A DNA stretch of 58,730 nt from Streptomyces sp. CoH27 (GCF_020181035.1 NZ_JAIQYY010000010.1:232321-291050); one strand, 5' to 3'. Counted from the stretch's first letter, positions 16,543 through 25,076 are shown. Numbers and translations are program-made. The notes: a model not told the origin generated them from the sequence alone.

Positions 16543-17274
16543 ATGACCCATCCCAGCGCCGCGTCGCGCCCCACCCAAGCCGTGATCCTGGCCGGTGGCC
16601 AGGGTTCCCGGCTGCGTCCGTACACCGACGACCGGCCCAAGCCGATGGTCGAGATCCCCGGCACGGGCACCCCGATCATCGGCCATCAGCTGACCTGGCT
16701 CGCCGAGGAAGGCGTGACGGACGTGGTGGTCTCCTGCGGCCACCTCGCCGAGGTCCTGCAGAAGTGGCTGGACTCCGCCGACCTGCCGGTCTCCGTCACC
16801 ACCGTCGTGGAGACCGAGCCCCTCGGCCGCGGCGGCGGCCTCCGGTACGCCGCCGCGCATCTCCCCCGCCCCGGCCAGCCGTGGTACGCCACCAACGGCG
16901 ACATCTGGACCCGCTTCTCCCTGCGGGACATGGCCGACTTCCACACCGAGCGGGACGCTGTCGCGACGCTGGCTCTGGCCCGGCCCCGTATTCCCTGGGG
17001 TGCGGTGCGGACCGACGGGTTCGGGCACGTCACCGACTTCATCGAGGCTCCGCCGTCGACGTTCGAGATCAACGCCGGTGTGTACGTCTTCTCGCCCGAG
17101 TTCGCCGAGCTGCTCCCCGAGCGGGGCGATCACGAACGGACCACGTTTCCCCGGCTGGCCCGGGAGGAGCGGCTCTTCGGATTCCCCATTCCGCAGGGGG
17201 CGTACTGGCGGGCCATCGACACCGCGAAGGATCTGACGGAGGCGGCCAAGGAGCTTGCGGCGTTGGGTCGTTGA
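16543..17274 (+). CDS. NDP-sugar nucleotidyltransferase
   Basis: A 243-residue enzyme with the nucleotidyltransferase signature AVILAGGQGSRLRPYTDDRPKP near residue 13, which binds the NTP phosphates and ends with the catalytic-site lysine. Later blocks include ETEPLGRGGGLRYA and NGDIWT, where the Asp binds the metal, followed by FEINAGVYVF. This plan matches mannose- or glucose-1-phosphate nucleotidyltransferases, which join a sugar phosphate to NTP. The specificity is not visible, and the short length indicates a single catalytic domain without the C-terminal beta-helix. ATG 16543 has TACAGT six bases upstream, so translation is probably leaderless. It converges with the DoxX-family gene. 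Confidence 0.92.
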   Translation: MTHPSAASRPTQAVILAGGQGSRLRPYTDDRPKPMVEIPGTGTPIIGHQLTWLAEEGVTDVVVSCGHLAEVLQKWLDSADLPVSVTTVVETEPLGRGGGLRYAAAHLPRPGQPWYATNGDIWTRFSLRDMADFHTERDAVATLALARPRIPWGAVRTDGFGHVTDFIEAPPSTFEINAGVYVFSPEFAELLPERGDHERTTFPRLAREERLFGFPIPQGAYWRAIDTAKDLTEAAKELAALGR

Positions 17275-17279
17275 CGGTC

Positions 17280-17315
17280 AGAGGGCCCCGTACCTTCCCT
17301 GGTACGGGGCCCTCT
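17280..17315. terminator. Bidirectional terminator
   Basis: AGAGGGCCCCGTACC and GGTACGGGGCCCTCT are perfect 15-base arms around TTCCCT. It lies between the convergent nucleotidyltransferase and DoxX-family genes. Confidence 0.9.
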
Positions 17316-17338
17316 GCTGTCTCTCCTGGCTCGTTCCG

Positions 17339-19111
17339 TCAGCCCAGCAGGCCGCCCACCAGGCCCGGCTGGCCGGAGGACGAAGCGCCGCCGGAGCTGG
17401 TCGTGCCGCCCGACGGGGAGCTGCCCCCGGTCGAGGTGCCGCCGGTGCTCGTCGGGCCCGCCGTGGTGCTCGGGGTGCCGCCTGCCGGGGAGGAGTGGCG
17501 GGGCGGGATCTGGCCCATAGTGCCCTGGGTCTCGCTGGGGGTCGTCGTCGTACCGCCCGCCGTGTGCCTGGCGCCCGGGGTCGTCGCCGCGCCGGACGGG
17601 CCCGCGCCGGCCGTGGCGCCGCCTGTGGGGGCTGTGGAGGCCGACGGGGTGGTGCGGTGCCGCGTGCCCGGTCCCTGCGGGAGCGGGGAGCCGGGGAGGT
17701 TGTTGCGGGGGGCCTCGCCGGGGCCGGGGACGACCACGCGGCTGGAGTCGCGTACGGCGCCGCCCAGCAGGGAGCCGACGAGCAGGGTGAGGCCGACCGT
17801 GATGGCCGTGATCAGCGCGCCGCGGCGCAGGACGTAACGGCGCAGCTCCCAGATGTCGGAGCGGGGGCCGAGGCGACGCCAGGCGCCGGCGGCGAGGCGG
17901 CCGTCCACGGAGTAGACGGGGGCGCCGGCGATGATCAGCGGAGACCAGGCGGCGAGGTAGATGATGTCGGGGGCGTCGTAGGCGGGGACCGTCTTCCAGC
18001 TGACCGTGACGATCAGGGCGGCGGAGAGCAGGGCGCCGACGACCGCGGCCACGCGCTGCCAGCAGCCGAGGATCGTGAGGACGCCGACGACCACCTGGAG
18101 GAACGCGATGACCAGGCCGGCGCCGACCGGGTGGTGCAGGGCGGTCTGGCGCAGCGGCTCGGCCACGTCCCACGGGTGCAGGGTGTTGAGCCACTTGACC
18201 ATCGAGCCGCGCTTGCCGCCGTCGAAGTAGACGGGGTCGCACAGCTTGCCCATGCCGGCGTAGATGGAGATGAAGCCGAGGAAGATGCGCAGGGGGAGGA
18301 GGACCACGCCCAGGTTCATCCGGCGGCCGGGGTAGTAGGCGTGCCGGGCCGGGTCGTCGCCCTGGCGGCGGGCGGGGCGCGGGGTGTCGTCCTGGGCAGC
18401 GGCAGCTGCTTCCGCGTAGCCGTCGTAGCGGTCGTGATCGTCGTAGCGGTCGTAGCGGTCGTGATCGTCGTAGCCGTCGTGGCGGTCGCGATCGTCGTAG
18501 CCGTCGTAGCGGTCGTGGGGCTCGAAGTCCGTTTCCGCGTACGGGGGTTCGTCGTAGGCGCCGGTCGTCGAGCGCATATGCGGCAGCAGACGGGTGCCGT
18601 CGGCGGCCTCGGGGGCGGTGCGCTGGTGGCCCACGACGGGGGTCTCGACCGTCTGGCCCAGGTCGTCGTAGGCGTCGCCGTAGCGGGTGCCGACGCGCGG
18701 GATGACCTGGGTGGCGCCGGGCTCGGTCTCGTCGGCCTGGCGGACGCTGCCCCGCACGGCCTGGAGGAGCCGGTGCGCGCCGGTGTCGTCGGGGGCGGAC
18801 TTGCCGCTCCACACGACGGGGCGGCGGCGGGCGGCGGCGCCCGCCCGGCCCGCCGGGCCCCCGACGGGCATCCCGGCGGTGTCCTGGGCGGCGCTCAGAT
18901 GCCGGGCGATCCGCGAGGACTGGGGGCGCTTCGCCGACGCGCCCAGCTGCACGCGGAAGCTGGCGTGATTGACGATGACCTGCGCCGGATCGCTCGGCAC
19001 CTTCACCATGCTCAGCGCGGGAGCCTCGTCGGGCCCGGAAGCGAATCCCGAGCTGAATCCCGACGAGCGTCCCCCCGTGGGTGTGCGGGGTGTTCTGGTG
19101 TCCACACTCAT
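17339..19111 (-). CDS. DoxX-family membrane protein with long disordered extensions
   Basis: A 590-residue protein, much longer than the usual 130-200 residues of DoxX proteins. Residues 1 to about 270 are hydrophilic and contain a charged low-complexity block of DRYDGYDD-like units (about 195-235), encoded by tandem GTCGTAGCG-type repeats near 18418-18530. The DoxX region with several membrane segments runs from about 275 to 455 (PLRIFLGFISIYAGMGKL, then VVVGVLTILGCWQRVA). The C-terminal 130 residues are Ser/Thr/Gly/Pro-rich and probably outside the cell. DoxX proteins are linked to redox and thiol stress, but their reaction is unclear. ATG 19111 is the first start; no strong ribosome site is visible. 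Confidence 0.88.
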   Translation of the reverse strand: MSVDTRTPRTPTGGRSSGFSSGFASGPDEAPALSMVKVPSDPAQVIVNHASFRVQLGASAKRPQSSRIARHLSAAQDTAGMPVGGPAGRAGAAARRRPVVWSGKSAPDDTGAHRLLQAVRGSVRQADETEPGATQVIPRVGTRYGDAYDDLGQTVETPVVGHQRTAPEAADGTRLLPHMRSTTGAYDEPPYAETDFEPHDRYDGYDDRDRHDGYDDHDRYDRYDDHDRYDGYAEAAAAAQDDTPRPARRQGDDPARHAYYPGRRMNLGVVLLPLRIFLGFISIYAGMGKLCDPVYFDGGKRGSMVKWLNTLHPWDVAEPLRQTALHHPVGAGLVIAFLQVVVGVLTILGCWQRVAAVVGALLSAALIVTVSWKTVPAYDAPDIIYLAAWSPLIIAGAPVYSVDGRLAAGAWRRLGPRSDIWELRRYVLRRGALITAITVGLTLLVGSLLGGAVRDSSRVVVPGPGEAPRNNLPGSPLPQGPGTRHRTTPSASTAPTGGATAGAGPSGAATTPGARHTAGGTTTTPSETQGTMGQIPPRHSSPAGGTPSTTAGPTSTGGTSTGGSSPSGGTTSSGGASSSGQPGLVGGLLG

Positions 19112-19140
19112 CTAACCGAGTGACATGGAGTTAGGACACT

Positions 19141-19178
19141 GCTTTGACCGGACGGATGTGTCCGGACCCCGTCAAAGC
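19141..19178. promoter_or_regulatory. Nested inverted repeat between rlmB and the DoxX gene
   Basis: GCTTTGAC and GTCAAAGC form perfect outer arms, and inside them CCGGAC pairs with GTCCGG around GATGT. It lies after the rlmB stop and before the DoxX start, so it is either the terminator of cysS-rlmB or an operator of the DoxX gene. Confidence 0.55.
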
Positions 19179-19264
19179 CGTCTCGAACACCACAGGAGCA
19201 CCAGAATTACCCCGCAAGAGTGAAGTTCTGGACGGATGTTCAGTCCCGTCGGTGCGCCGTGCCG

Positions 19265-20206
19265 TCAGCCGCGCCGACGCGCCGCCTCGTAGAGGACGAT
19301 CCCCGCCGCCACACCGGCGTTCAGCGACTCCGCGCCACCTGGCATCGGGATGCGCACACGGAAGTCGCAGGTTTCGCCGACCAGGCGGGACAGGCCCTTG
19401 CCCTCGCTGCCGACCACGATCACGACCGGGCCGTCCAGGGCCTGGAGCTCGCCCAGTTCGACCTCGCCGTCCGCCGCCAGCCCGACGACCGTGACGCCGG
19501 CCTTCTTGTACGACTCCAGGACGCGGGTGAGGTTGGTGGCGCGGGCGACCGGGGTACGGGCGGCCGCGCCGGCGGAGGTCTTCCAGGCACCGGCGGTCAT
19601 GCCGGCCGAGCGGCGCTCGGGGACGACGACGCCGTGGCCGCCGAAGGCGGAGACGGAGCGGACGACCGCGCCGAGGTTGCGCGGGTCGGTGACCCCGTCG
19701 AGCGCGACGACCAGCGGGTCCTCGCCCTCGTCGGCCGCCGCGTCGAGCAGGTCCTCGGGGTGCGCGTACTCGTACGGCGGGACCTGCAGGACGAGGCCCT
19801 GGTGGTTGAGGCCGTTGGTCATGCGGTCCAGCTCGGGGCGCGGGGCCTCCATCAGGTTGATGCCGCCGCGCTCGGCGGCGAGCTGGAGGGCCTCGCGGAC
19901 GCGCTCGTCGTTGTCGATGAACTGCTGGACGTAGAGCGTCGAGGCGGGAACGCCCTCGCGGAGCGCCTCGACGACCGGGTTACGGCCGACGACCAGCTCG
20001 GACGCCGACTTGCCGCTGCCGCGGCGCGCTTGCGGACGCCCCTGTGCGCGGCGGGCCTTCGCGGCGGCGGCGCGCTGCTTGGCGTGCCCCTTGCGCATCT
20101 CGGCGGGCGGGGTCGGGCCCTTGCCCTCCAGGCCCCGGCGCCGCTGGCCACCGCTGCCGACCTGCGCGCCCTTCTTGCCGGACATGCGGCGGTTGTTCGC
20201 GGCCAT
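19265..20206 (-). CDS. rlmB: RlmB-like 23S rRNA 2'-O-methyltransferase
   Basis: A 313-residue SpoU/TrmD-superfamily (SPOUT) enzyme. A long basic N-terminus of about 70 residues (GKKGAQ, KQRAAAAKARRAQG), typical of actinobacterial members, likely contacts rRNA. It is followed by the substrate-binding domain beginning ELVVGRNPVVEALREG. The SPOUT domain carries motif 1 DPRNLGAVVRS, motif 2 VVIVVGSEGKGLS and motif 3 IPMPGGAESLNAGVAAGI, which form the knotted SAM site. It transfers methyl from SAM to a guanosine ribose; G2251 is inferred from the family. ATG 20206 is preferred, with GGAG eleven bases upstream. It lies downstream of cysS in the same direction, as in many actinomycetes. Confidence 0.93.
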   Translation of the reverse strand: MAANNRRMSGKKGAQVGSGGQRRRGLEGKGPTPPAEMRKGHAKQRAAAAKARRAQGRPQARRGSGKSASELVVGRNPVVEALREGVPASTLYVQQFIDNDERVREALQLAAERGGINLMEAPRPELDRMTNGLNHQGLVLQVPPYEYAHPEDLLDAAADEGEDPLVVALDGVTDPRNLGAVVRSVSAFGGHGVVVPERRSAGMTAGAWKTSAGAAARTPVARATNLTRVLESYKKAGVTVVGLAADGEVELGELQALDGPVVIVVGSEGKGLSRLVGETCDFRVRIPMPGGAESLNAGVAAGIVLYEAARRRG

Positions 20207-20242
20207 GAGTTACTCGTCTCCGTTGAGCTTCGTGTTGAGCGT

Positions 20243-20267
20243 CGTACGTACGTCTTATGTACGTACG
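20243..20267. repeat. Inverted repeat in the cysS-rlmB gap
   Basis: CGTACGTAC and GTACGTACG are perfect nine-base arms around GTCTTAT. They lie just upstream of rlmB on its coding strand, so this could be an operator or transcript-end structure. Confidence 0.5.
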
Positions 20268-20278
20268 CCTTATGCAGT

Positions 20279-20304
20279 GTGCCGCCCGGAGGGCCGGGCG
20301 GCAC
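20279..20304 (-). terminator. Hairpin terminator after cysS
   Basis: GTGCCGCCCGG and CCGGGCGGCAC pair perfectly around AGGG, 22 bases beyond the cysS stop codon. It may limit readthrough into rlmB. Confidence 0.7.
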
Positions 20305-20325
20305 AGTTGATCTTCACGTGCGGGG

Positions 20326-21723
20326 CTAGGCCTTGAGGCTCCAGCGCGGGCCCTGTGGGCTGTCCTCGATGGCGAGGCCGGACTGGGCGAGCTGGTCGCG
20401 GATGGCGTCGGCGGTCGCCCAGTCCTTGCGGGCGCGGGCGGACTCGCGCTGGTCCAGCACCAGCCGGACGAGGCTGTCGACCACGCCGTGCAGGTCTTCG
20501 CCCTGGTCGGACTCGCCCGCCCACTGCTCGTCCAGCGGGTCGAGGCCGAGGACGCCGAGCATGGCCCGCACCTCGGCGAGCCGGGCGACGGCGGCTTCCT
20601 TGTCGTCGGCGGCCAGCGCGCTGTTGCCCTGCCGGACCGTGGTGTGCACGATCGCGAGGGCCTGCGGGACACCCAGGTCGTCGTCCATCGCCTCGGCGAA
20701 GGCCGGCGGGACCTCGGCGGCCGGCTCGACGGTCCCGGCCAGCTCGATGACCCGCTGCACGAAGCCCTCGATCCGCGCGAACGCCGACTCGGCCTCGCGC
20801 AGGGACTCCTCGCTGTACTCGATCATCGAGCGGTAGTGCGGGGTGCCCAGGTAGTAGCGGAGCACGATCGGCCGCCACTGCTTGACCATCTCGCTGACCA
20901 GGACGCTGTTGCCGAGCGACTTGGACATCTTGTCGCCGGCCATGGTGACCCAGGCGTTGTGCACCCAGTACCGGGCGAAGTCGTCGCCGTAGGCCTTGGC
21001 CTGGGCGATCTCGTTCTCGTGGTGCGGGAAGATCAGGTCGAGGCCGCCACCGTGGATGTCGAAGGCGGTGCCCAGGTACTTGTGCGCCATGGCCGAGCAC
21101 TCCAGGTGCCAGCCGGGGCGGCCCTCTCCCCACGGGGTCGGCCAGGTCGGCTCGCCCGGCTTGGCGGACTTCCACATCGCGAAGTCCCGCTCGTCCCGCT
21201 TGCCGGTCTCGCCCTCGCCGGACGGCTGGCGCAGATTGTCCAGCTCCTGCCGGGACAGCTCCAGGTACTGCGGGAAGGACCGCACGTCGAAGTAGACGTT
21301 GCCGTCCGCCGCGTAGGCGTGGCCGCGCTCGATGAGGCGCTGCATCATCTCGACCATCTCGGTGATGTGGCCGGTGGCGCGCGGCTCGTACGTCGGCGGC
21401 AGGCAGCCGAGGGCGGCGTAGCCCTCGTTGAAGGCACGCTCGTTCTCGTACCCGATCGACCACCAGGGGCGGCCCTGCTCATGGGCCTTGGTGATGATCT
21501 TGTCGTCGATGTCCGTGACGTTCCGGATGAACGTCACGTCATAGCCGCGGTACGTGAACCACCGGCGCATGATGTCGAAGTTGAGCCCCGACCGGATGTG
21601 CCCGATGTGCGGTGCGGCCTGCACGGTCGCGCCACACAGGTAGATCGAGACACAACCCGGCTTGAGCGGGGCGAAGTCACGGATCTGCCGGGCGCTGGTG
21701 TCGTACAGGCGAATAGTCACCAC
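20326..21723 (-). CDS. cysS: Cysteinyl-tRNA synthetase
   Basis: A 465-residue class I synthetase of normal length that charges tRNA-Cys. The HIGH motif is at 39-42 (APHIGHIRSG), with the zinc-binding Cys30 just before it (YLCGATVQ) and the other zinc ligands in WHLECSAMA and HHENE. KMSKSLGNS provides the ATP-binding KMSKS loop near residue 265. MshC-type mycothiol ligases share this fold, but the full anticodon-binding C-terminus and the surrounding genes (RlmB, IspF, IspD) support CysS itself. The start is GTG 21723 or the next codon GTG 21720; GGAG lies just upstream. It is followed by rlmB on the same strand. Confidence 0.96.
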   Translation of the reverse strand: MVTIRLYDTSARQIRDFAPLKPGCVSIYLCGATVQAAPHIGHIRSGLNFDIMRRWFTYRGYDVTFIRNVTDIDDKIITKAHEQGRPWWSIGYENERAFNEGYAALGCLPPTYEPRATGHITEMVEMMQRLIERGHAYAADGNVYFDVRSFPQYLELSRQELDNLRQPSGEGETGKRDERDFAMWKSAKPGEPTWPTPWGEGRPGWHLECSAMAHKYLGTAFDIHGGGLDLIFPHHENEIAQAKAYGDDFARYWVHNAWVTMAGDKMSKSLGNSVLVSEMVKQWRPIVLRYYLGTPHYRSMIEYSEESLREAESAFARIEGFVQRVIELAGTVEPAAEVPPAFAEAMDDDLGVPQALAIVHTTVRQGNSALAADDKEAAVARLAEVRAMLGVLGLDPLDEQWAGESDQGEDLHGVVDSLVRLVLDQRESARARKDWATADAIRDQLAQSGLAIEDSPQGPRWSLKA

Positions 21724-21762
21724 TCCAGGGTAGTGGGCGCGGAGCGGTGCCTTGCGCCTCTT

Positions 21763-21792
21763 GGCTCAGAACATTCCGGCTCAGAACATTCC
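21763..21792. repeat. 15-base tandem duplication spanning a stop codon
   Basis: GGCTCAGAACATTCC occurs twice head to tail. The right copy holds the last codons and TGA of the PPOX gene; the left copy repeats them just downstream, leaving a second in-frame stop. Confidence 0.85.
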
Positions 21793-22185
21793 TACGACCT
21801 TCTCGGGAGTGATCTTGACGATCACCCGGGCGGCGTCGTTCACGGAGTCGGGGTTGAACTCTGCGTACTTCTTGCCGGTGTACTTCATCGACAGTTCGTC
21901 GATCAGGTCCTTGGCGCCCTGGGTGGTGAACTCCGCGGTGCCCCGGACCTCGCCGTAGACGTAGGGCATCTCGGGGTCCTGGACGATGACGCTCACCCGG
22001 GGGTCGCGGTCGAGGTTCTTCTTCTTGCGGCGGTCGACGGTCGTGGAGAACAGGATCTGGTCGCCGTCCCGCTTCACCCACACCGGGGACATCTGCGGGC
22101 GGCCGTCGGGCTGGATCGTGCCCACCACGATGAAGACAGGGCTGTCGAGCAGGGACTTGAGCCGGTCGGGCAGGGTGGCGGGCAT
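21781..22185 (-). CDS. PPOX-class F420-dependent oxidoreductase-like protein
   Basis: A 134-residue flavin/deazaflavin-binding split-barrel protein, the usual size for the family. It begins ATLPDRLKSLLDSPVFIVVG and continues with GRPQMSPVWVKRDGD and RRKKKNLDRDPRVSV, the blocks that line the FMN/F420 phosphate site in actinobacterial members. It probably uses F420 (or FMN) to reduce an unknown substrate or to sequester a cofactor. ATG 22185 has an excellent ribosome site, GAGGAGG, at good spacing, which excludes longer frames. It lies between ispF and cysS in the same orientation, separated from ispF by tandem repeats. Confidence 0.92.
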   Translation of the reverse strand: MPATLPDRLKSLLDSPVFIVVGTIQPDGRPQMSPVWVKRDGDQILFSTTVDRRKKKNLDRDPRVSVIVQDPEMPYVYGEVRGTAEFTTQGAKDLIDELSMKYTGKKYAEFNPDSVNDAARVIVKITPEKVVGMF

Positions 22186-22261
22186 GGGTACCTCCTCGGT
22201 CGACGATGACTCTCCGGGTACCCTCGCACGCTCTCGGCACACGCGCACCGCGAGCGCCACC

Positions 22262-22384
22262 GTCAGCAGCCCCTCCGCACCACCGGCGCAGCCGTCAGCC
22301 CGCCAGCCGCATCACTGGCGCAGCCGTCAGCCCGCCCTCCGCATCGCTGGCGCAGCCGTCAGCTCCGCCGTCAGCCCGCCGTCC
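22262..22384. repeat. 32-base tandem repeats at the ispF stop
   Basis: The block GGCGCAGCCGTCAG recurs at 22285, 22317 and 22349, a period of exactly 32 bases. The last units run into the final codons and stop of ispF: the unit TCAGCCCGCC holds the stop. Units differ at several positions, so the array has partly decayed. Confidence 0.85.
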
Positions 22385-22877
22385 GCACCACCAGTGCCGT
22401 CGCGATCGCCATCAGGCCCTCGTCGCGGCCGGGGAAGCCGAGGCCGTCCGTCGTCGCACCGGAGACGGAGACGGGGGCGCCGGCCGCCTCGGAGAGGACC
22501 TTCTGGGCCTCGGTGCGCCGCTTGCCGATCTTCGGGCGGGGGCCGATCACCTGGACGGCGATATTGCCGATGGTGAAGCCCGCCGCGCGGACGATCCGGG
22601 CGGCCTCGGTGAGCAGCGTGACTCCGGGCGCGCCCGACCACTCGGGCCGGCCGGTGCCGAAGTGCTGCCCCAGGTCACCGAGCCCGGCGGCGGAGAAGAG
22701 GGCGTTGCAGGCCGCGTGGGCGACGACGTCGGCGTCGGAGTGGCCGGCCAGCCCGGGGCCCTCCCCCTCCCACTTCAGGCCCGCGCACCACAGCTCGCGA
22801 CCCTCCTCGAAGGCGTGGATGTCGGTGCCGATGCCGACCTGCGGCAGGGGCAGCACGAAGCCGGCCTCAGAAGCCAT
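22371..22877 (-). CDS. ispF: 2-C-methyl-D-erythritol 2,4-cyclodiphosphate synthase
   Basis: A 168-residue MEP-pathway enzyme that cyclises CDP-methylerythritol 2-phosphate, releasing CMP. Metal ligands are visible as Asp19 and His21 (VGIGTDIHAF) and the later His in AGHSDADVVAHA; the signature SDADVVAHAACNALFSA is intact. The C-terminal region GRPEWSGAPG to ATTDGLGFPGRDEGL provides the CMP pocket. It is encoded directly after ispD, overlapping it by 11 bases, a translationally coupled arrangement. The final residues VRTAG and the stop belong to a tandem-repeat array that continues downstream. Confidence 0.96.
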   Translation of the reverse strand: MASEAGFVLPLPQVGIGTDIHAFEEGRELWCAGLKWEGEGPGLAGHSDADVVAHAACNALFSAAGLGDLGQHFGTGRPEWSGAPGVTLLTEAARIVRAAGFTIGNIAVQVIGPRPKIGKRRTEAQKVLSEAAGAPVSVSGATTDGLGFPGRDEGLMAIATALVVRTAG

Positions 22878-23619
22878 CGTTGAGCCTCCTGCGGGCCAGG
22901 ACCGCCTCGGCGAGGACCAGGTCGAGGGGGCGGGTGACCTTGAAGGCCTCCTCGTGACCCGGGACGGTCACGACCGGCAGGCCGAGCTGCTCGACCATGC
23001 TCGCGTCGTCCGTCACATCGCCGGAGACGGTCTCGTGCGCGCGGACCAGGGTCGTACGGTCGAAGCCCTGCGGCGTCTGTACGGCGCGCAGGCGGGCCCG
23101 CTCGGGCGTGGCGACGACCGGTTCCGGCTCGCCGGCGACGGCCGCGGGCTCGACCTCCTTGACCGTGTCGGCCAGCGGCAGCGCCGGGACGACGGCCGGC
23201 GCGCCCTCGCGGACGGCCTCGATGACCGCGTCGACCGTGTCGACCGGGACGAGCGGGCGGGCCGCGTCGTGCACGAGGACGATTCCGTACTCGGGCGGCA
23301 GGGCGTCAAGGCCGAGCTTGACCGACTCCTGGCGGGTGTCGCCGCCCGGGACGACCAGGAAGTCCGTGCGGTCCGGCAGCGCGTGCACGTCGAGCAGGGA
23401 CTTGACCTCGGCGGCGCCGTCGGACGGGGCGACGACGACCACCAGGGAGACATGGCGGGACGCGGCGAGCGCGCGGACCGCGTGGATGAGCATGGGCGTG
23501 CCGTTCAGCGCGCGCAGCGCCTTGGGGGCGCCCGGACCGAGGCGTACGCCCCGGCCGGCGGCGGGAATCACGGCTGCGACGGGGGTCTGCGCAGGTGAGG
23601 GGCGCGATTCGTCAGACAT
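22867..23619 (-). CDS. ispD: 2-C-methyl-D-erythritol 4-phosphate cytidylyltransferase
   Basis: A 250-residue cytidylyltransferase of the MEP isoprenoid pathway. The CTP-binding signature AAVIPAAGRGVRLGPGAPKAL is near residue 15. Substrate-pocket blocks follow: VPGGDTRQESVKLGL, VLVHDAARPLV and the RAVQTPQGF segment that closes the active site. It joins methylerythritol phosphate to CTP, and its product goes to the kinase IspE (not encoded here) and then IspF. ATG 23619 has AGGA ten bases upstream. It overlaps ispF and follows carD at some distance, a CarD-IspD-IspF order common in actinobacteria. Confidence 0.95.
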   Translation of the reverse strand: MSDESRPSPAQTPVAAVIPAAGRGVRLGPGAPKALRALNGTPMLIHAVRALAASRHVSLVVVVAPSDGAAEVKSLLDVHALPDRTDFLVVPGGDTRQESVKLGLDALPPEYGIVLVHDAARPLVPVDTVDAVIEAVREGAPAVVPALPLADTVKEVEPAAVAGEPEPVVATPERARLRAVQTPQGFDRTTLVRAHETVSGDVTDDASMVEQLGLPVVTVPGHEEAFKVTRPLDLVLAEAVLARRRLNDGF

Positions 23620-23979
23620 CGGTTCCTGTCAGGTTTGTGTGCTCGACCTAGGTGGGTATGGCCTGGAGGAGTGCCGGGCGCGACGCCCTTGACCGGACCC
23701 TTCCGTGACCCTGGTCGAGGTCAGCTGCCCGGGCCCGGCACATCAAGTATCGGGGGGCGCGTTCGCTGATCGACCGAGGGTCCACCAAGGATCCAGCGGC
23801 GGGGGATTCACTGGATTCACCAGGATCCACCGGTTCCCCGACGCAGACCCGCCTGCGGGGACGACCCGCGAGGACGAACATGCCGCAGCGCCCGGCGACA
23901 GGGTCAGTGTCATCGGGCACCGCGGCATTTCACTGTGCTGAGCGTGCCGGCAGCGAGAGGTCGCCGCCCACGGCGCGTG
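23620..23979. other. Intergenic region between carD and ispD, no gene seen
   Basis: These 360 bases have no frame with coding character. They contain an imperfect direct repeat (TCCACCAAGGATCCAGCGG near 23790 and TTCACCAGGATCCACCGG near 23818) with ATTCACTGGATTCACC between them, which can fold back on GGTGGATCC-type sequence. The region must hold the carD terminator and the ispD promoter, but neither is clear. Confidence 0.5.
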
Positions 23980-24462
23980 TCAGGAGGCGAGCACCTCGTC
24001 GAGCAGGGCCTCGGCCTTGTCCTCGTTCGTGTTCTCCGCGAGAGCCAGCTCGCTCACCAGGATCTGGCGGGCCTTGGCGAGCATGCGCTTCTCACCGGCG
24101 GACAGTCCGCGCTCGCGCTCACGACGCCACAGGTCACGCACGACTTCCGCGACCTTGATGACATCGCCGGAGGCGAGCTTCTCCAGGTTTGCCTTGTAGC
24201 GACGCGACCAGTTCGTGGGCTCCTCGGCGTACGGTGCGCGCAGCACCTCGAAGACCCGGTCCAGCCCGTCCTGACCGACCACATCACGCACGCCCACGAA
24301 CTCAGCATTGTCCGCTGGCACACGTACCGTCAGGTCACCCTGGGCAACCTTCAGCACCAAGTAGGTCTTGTCCACGCCTTTGATCTGGCGAGTTTCGATG
24401 GCCTCGATCAGCGCGGCCCCGTGATGGGGATAGACCACGGTGTCGCCAACCTTGAACGTCAT
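23980..24462 (-). CDS. carD: CarD-family RNA polymerase-binding regulator
   Basis: A 160-residue CarD/CdnL-type protein of normal length. The N-terminal RNA polymerase-interacting Tudor-like domain starts MTFKVGDTVVYPHHGAA and includes YLVLKVAQGDLTVRVP. The C-terminal helical DNA-binding domain contains the tryptophan of NWSRRYKANLEKL, which in CarD wedges at the upstream edge of the -10 bubble, and a basic helix RDLWRRERERGLS. It binds the polymerase beta subunit and stabilises open complexes at rRNA and many other promoters. GGAAGGGG lies ten bases before ATG 24462. It precedes ispD-ispF on the same strand but is separated from them by 360 bases. Confidence 0.96.
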   Translation of the reverse strand: MTFKVGDTVVYPHHGAALIEAIETRQIKGVDKTYLVLKVAQGDLTVRVPADNAEFVGVRDVVGQDGLDRVFEVLRAPYAEEPTNWSRRYKANLEKLASGDVIKVAEVVRDLWRRERERGLSAGEKRMLAKARQILVSELALAENTNEDKAEALLDEVLAS

Positions 24463-24836
24463 GTGACAGGTACCCCTTCCGTGGCTATCCAGGGTAACAC
24501 GGATACGGCGTCTTCTGAATGGCGTTTTCGCAGGTCAGGGCATATCTCGGGGCTTGACAACAGCGACAGGAACGTGCTGCGAAGGGCCTGCGGAAGCGGG
24601 TATTCGCAGGTCGGAGGGGCTCTTCAGGCGGGGTGAAACGCGTACGTTACACACACCGAGCGCCCTCTCCAAGTGGCTTAACATCCCGATTTGTCCTGTT
24701 CCAAGCGTGCGACTTCCGCTACTCCGTTCGGCGTGCGGGGGCCGATCCGGAGCCGGACGCCGCACGAATCCGGAATTGATCAACGACGCGCGGAGGGGTG
24801 TCCGATGATCAATATCGGGGACGGTCCTCGAAGACG

Positions 24837-24884
24837 GTCATCGAAGGCGTCATCGGAAGGCGCCATCGAAGATGTCATCGAAGG
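24837..24884. repeat. Four short tandem repeats
   Basis: GTCATCGAAGGC, GTCATCGGAAGGC, GCCATCGAAGAT and GTCATCGAAGGG follow each other with a 12-13 base period. Confidence 0.75.
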
Positions 24885-24948
24885 GGCTCACATTCCTTCA
24901 CGGAAATTTTGCGCGCGGTTATGCGAATGGCGGACGAGCGCCTCGCCA

Positions 24949-24968
24949 AAGTGACTCAAGAGTCACTT
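24949..24968. promoter_or_regulatory. Perfect 20-base palindrome
   Basis: AAGTGACTCAAGAGTCACTT has perfect nine-base arms around AA, and a further GTGACT half-site follows at once. It fits a dimeric regulator's operator. It lies about 130 bases before the lipoprotein -10 hexamer. Confidence 0.5.
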
Positions 24969-25076
24969 GTGACTGGAGTGACGAGAGGCCCGCAGTACCC
25001 CCAGCCGGAGGCCAAGGCGGCCTCTTGGGGAGGGTCGGGTGCGGTGGCGTGGGAACGGCTCGGTAACCTAAGCCCG

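Larger units (their letters stand above)
24463..25076. other. Long intergenic region between divergent carD and lipoprotein genes
   Basis: About 600 bases without a convincing gene, although several frames are open. It has locally low G+C near 24890-24925. Visible structure: four tandem GTCATCGAAGGC-like units at 24837-24884, and a perfect palindrome at 24949-24968. A TACCCT hexamer near 24490 on the minus strand could be the carD -10. The length suggests several promoters or an unannotated small RNA. Confidence 0.5.
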
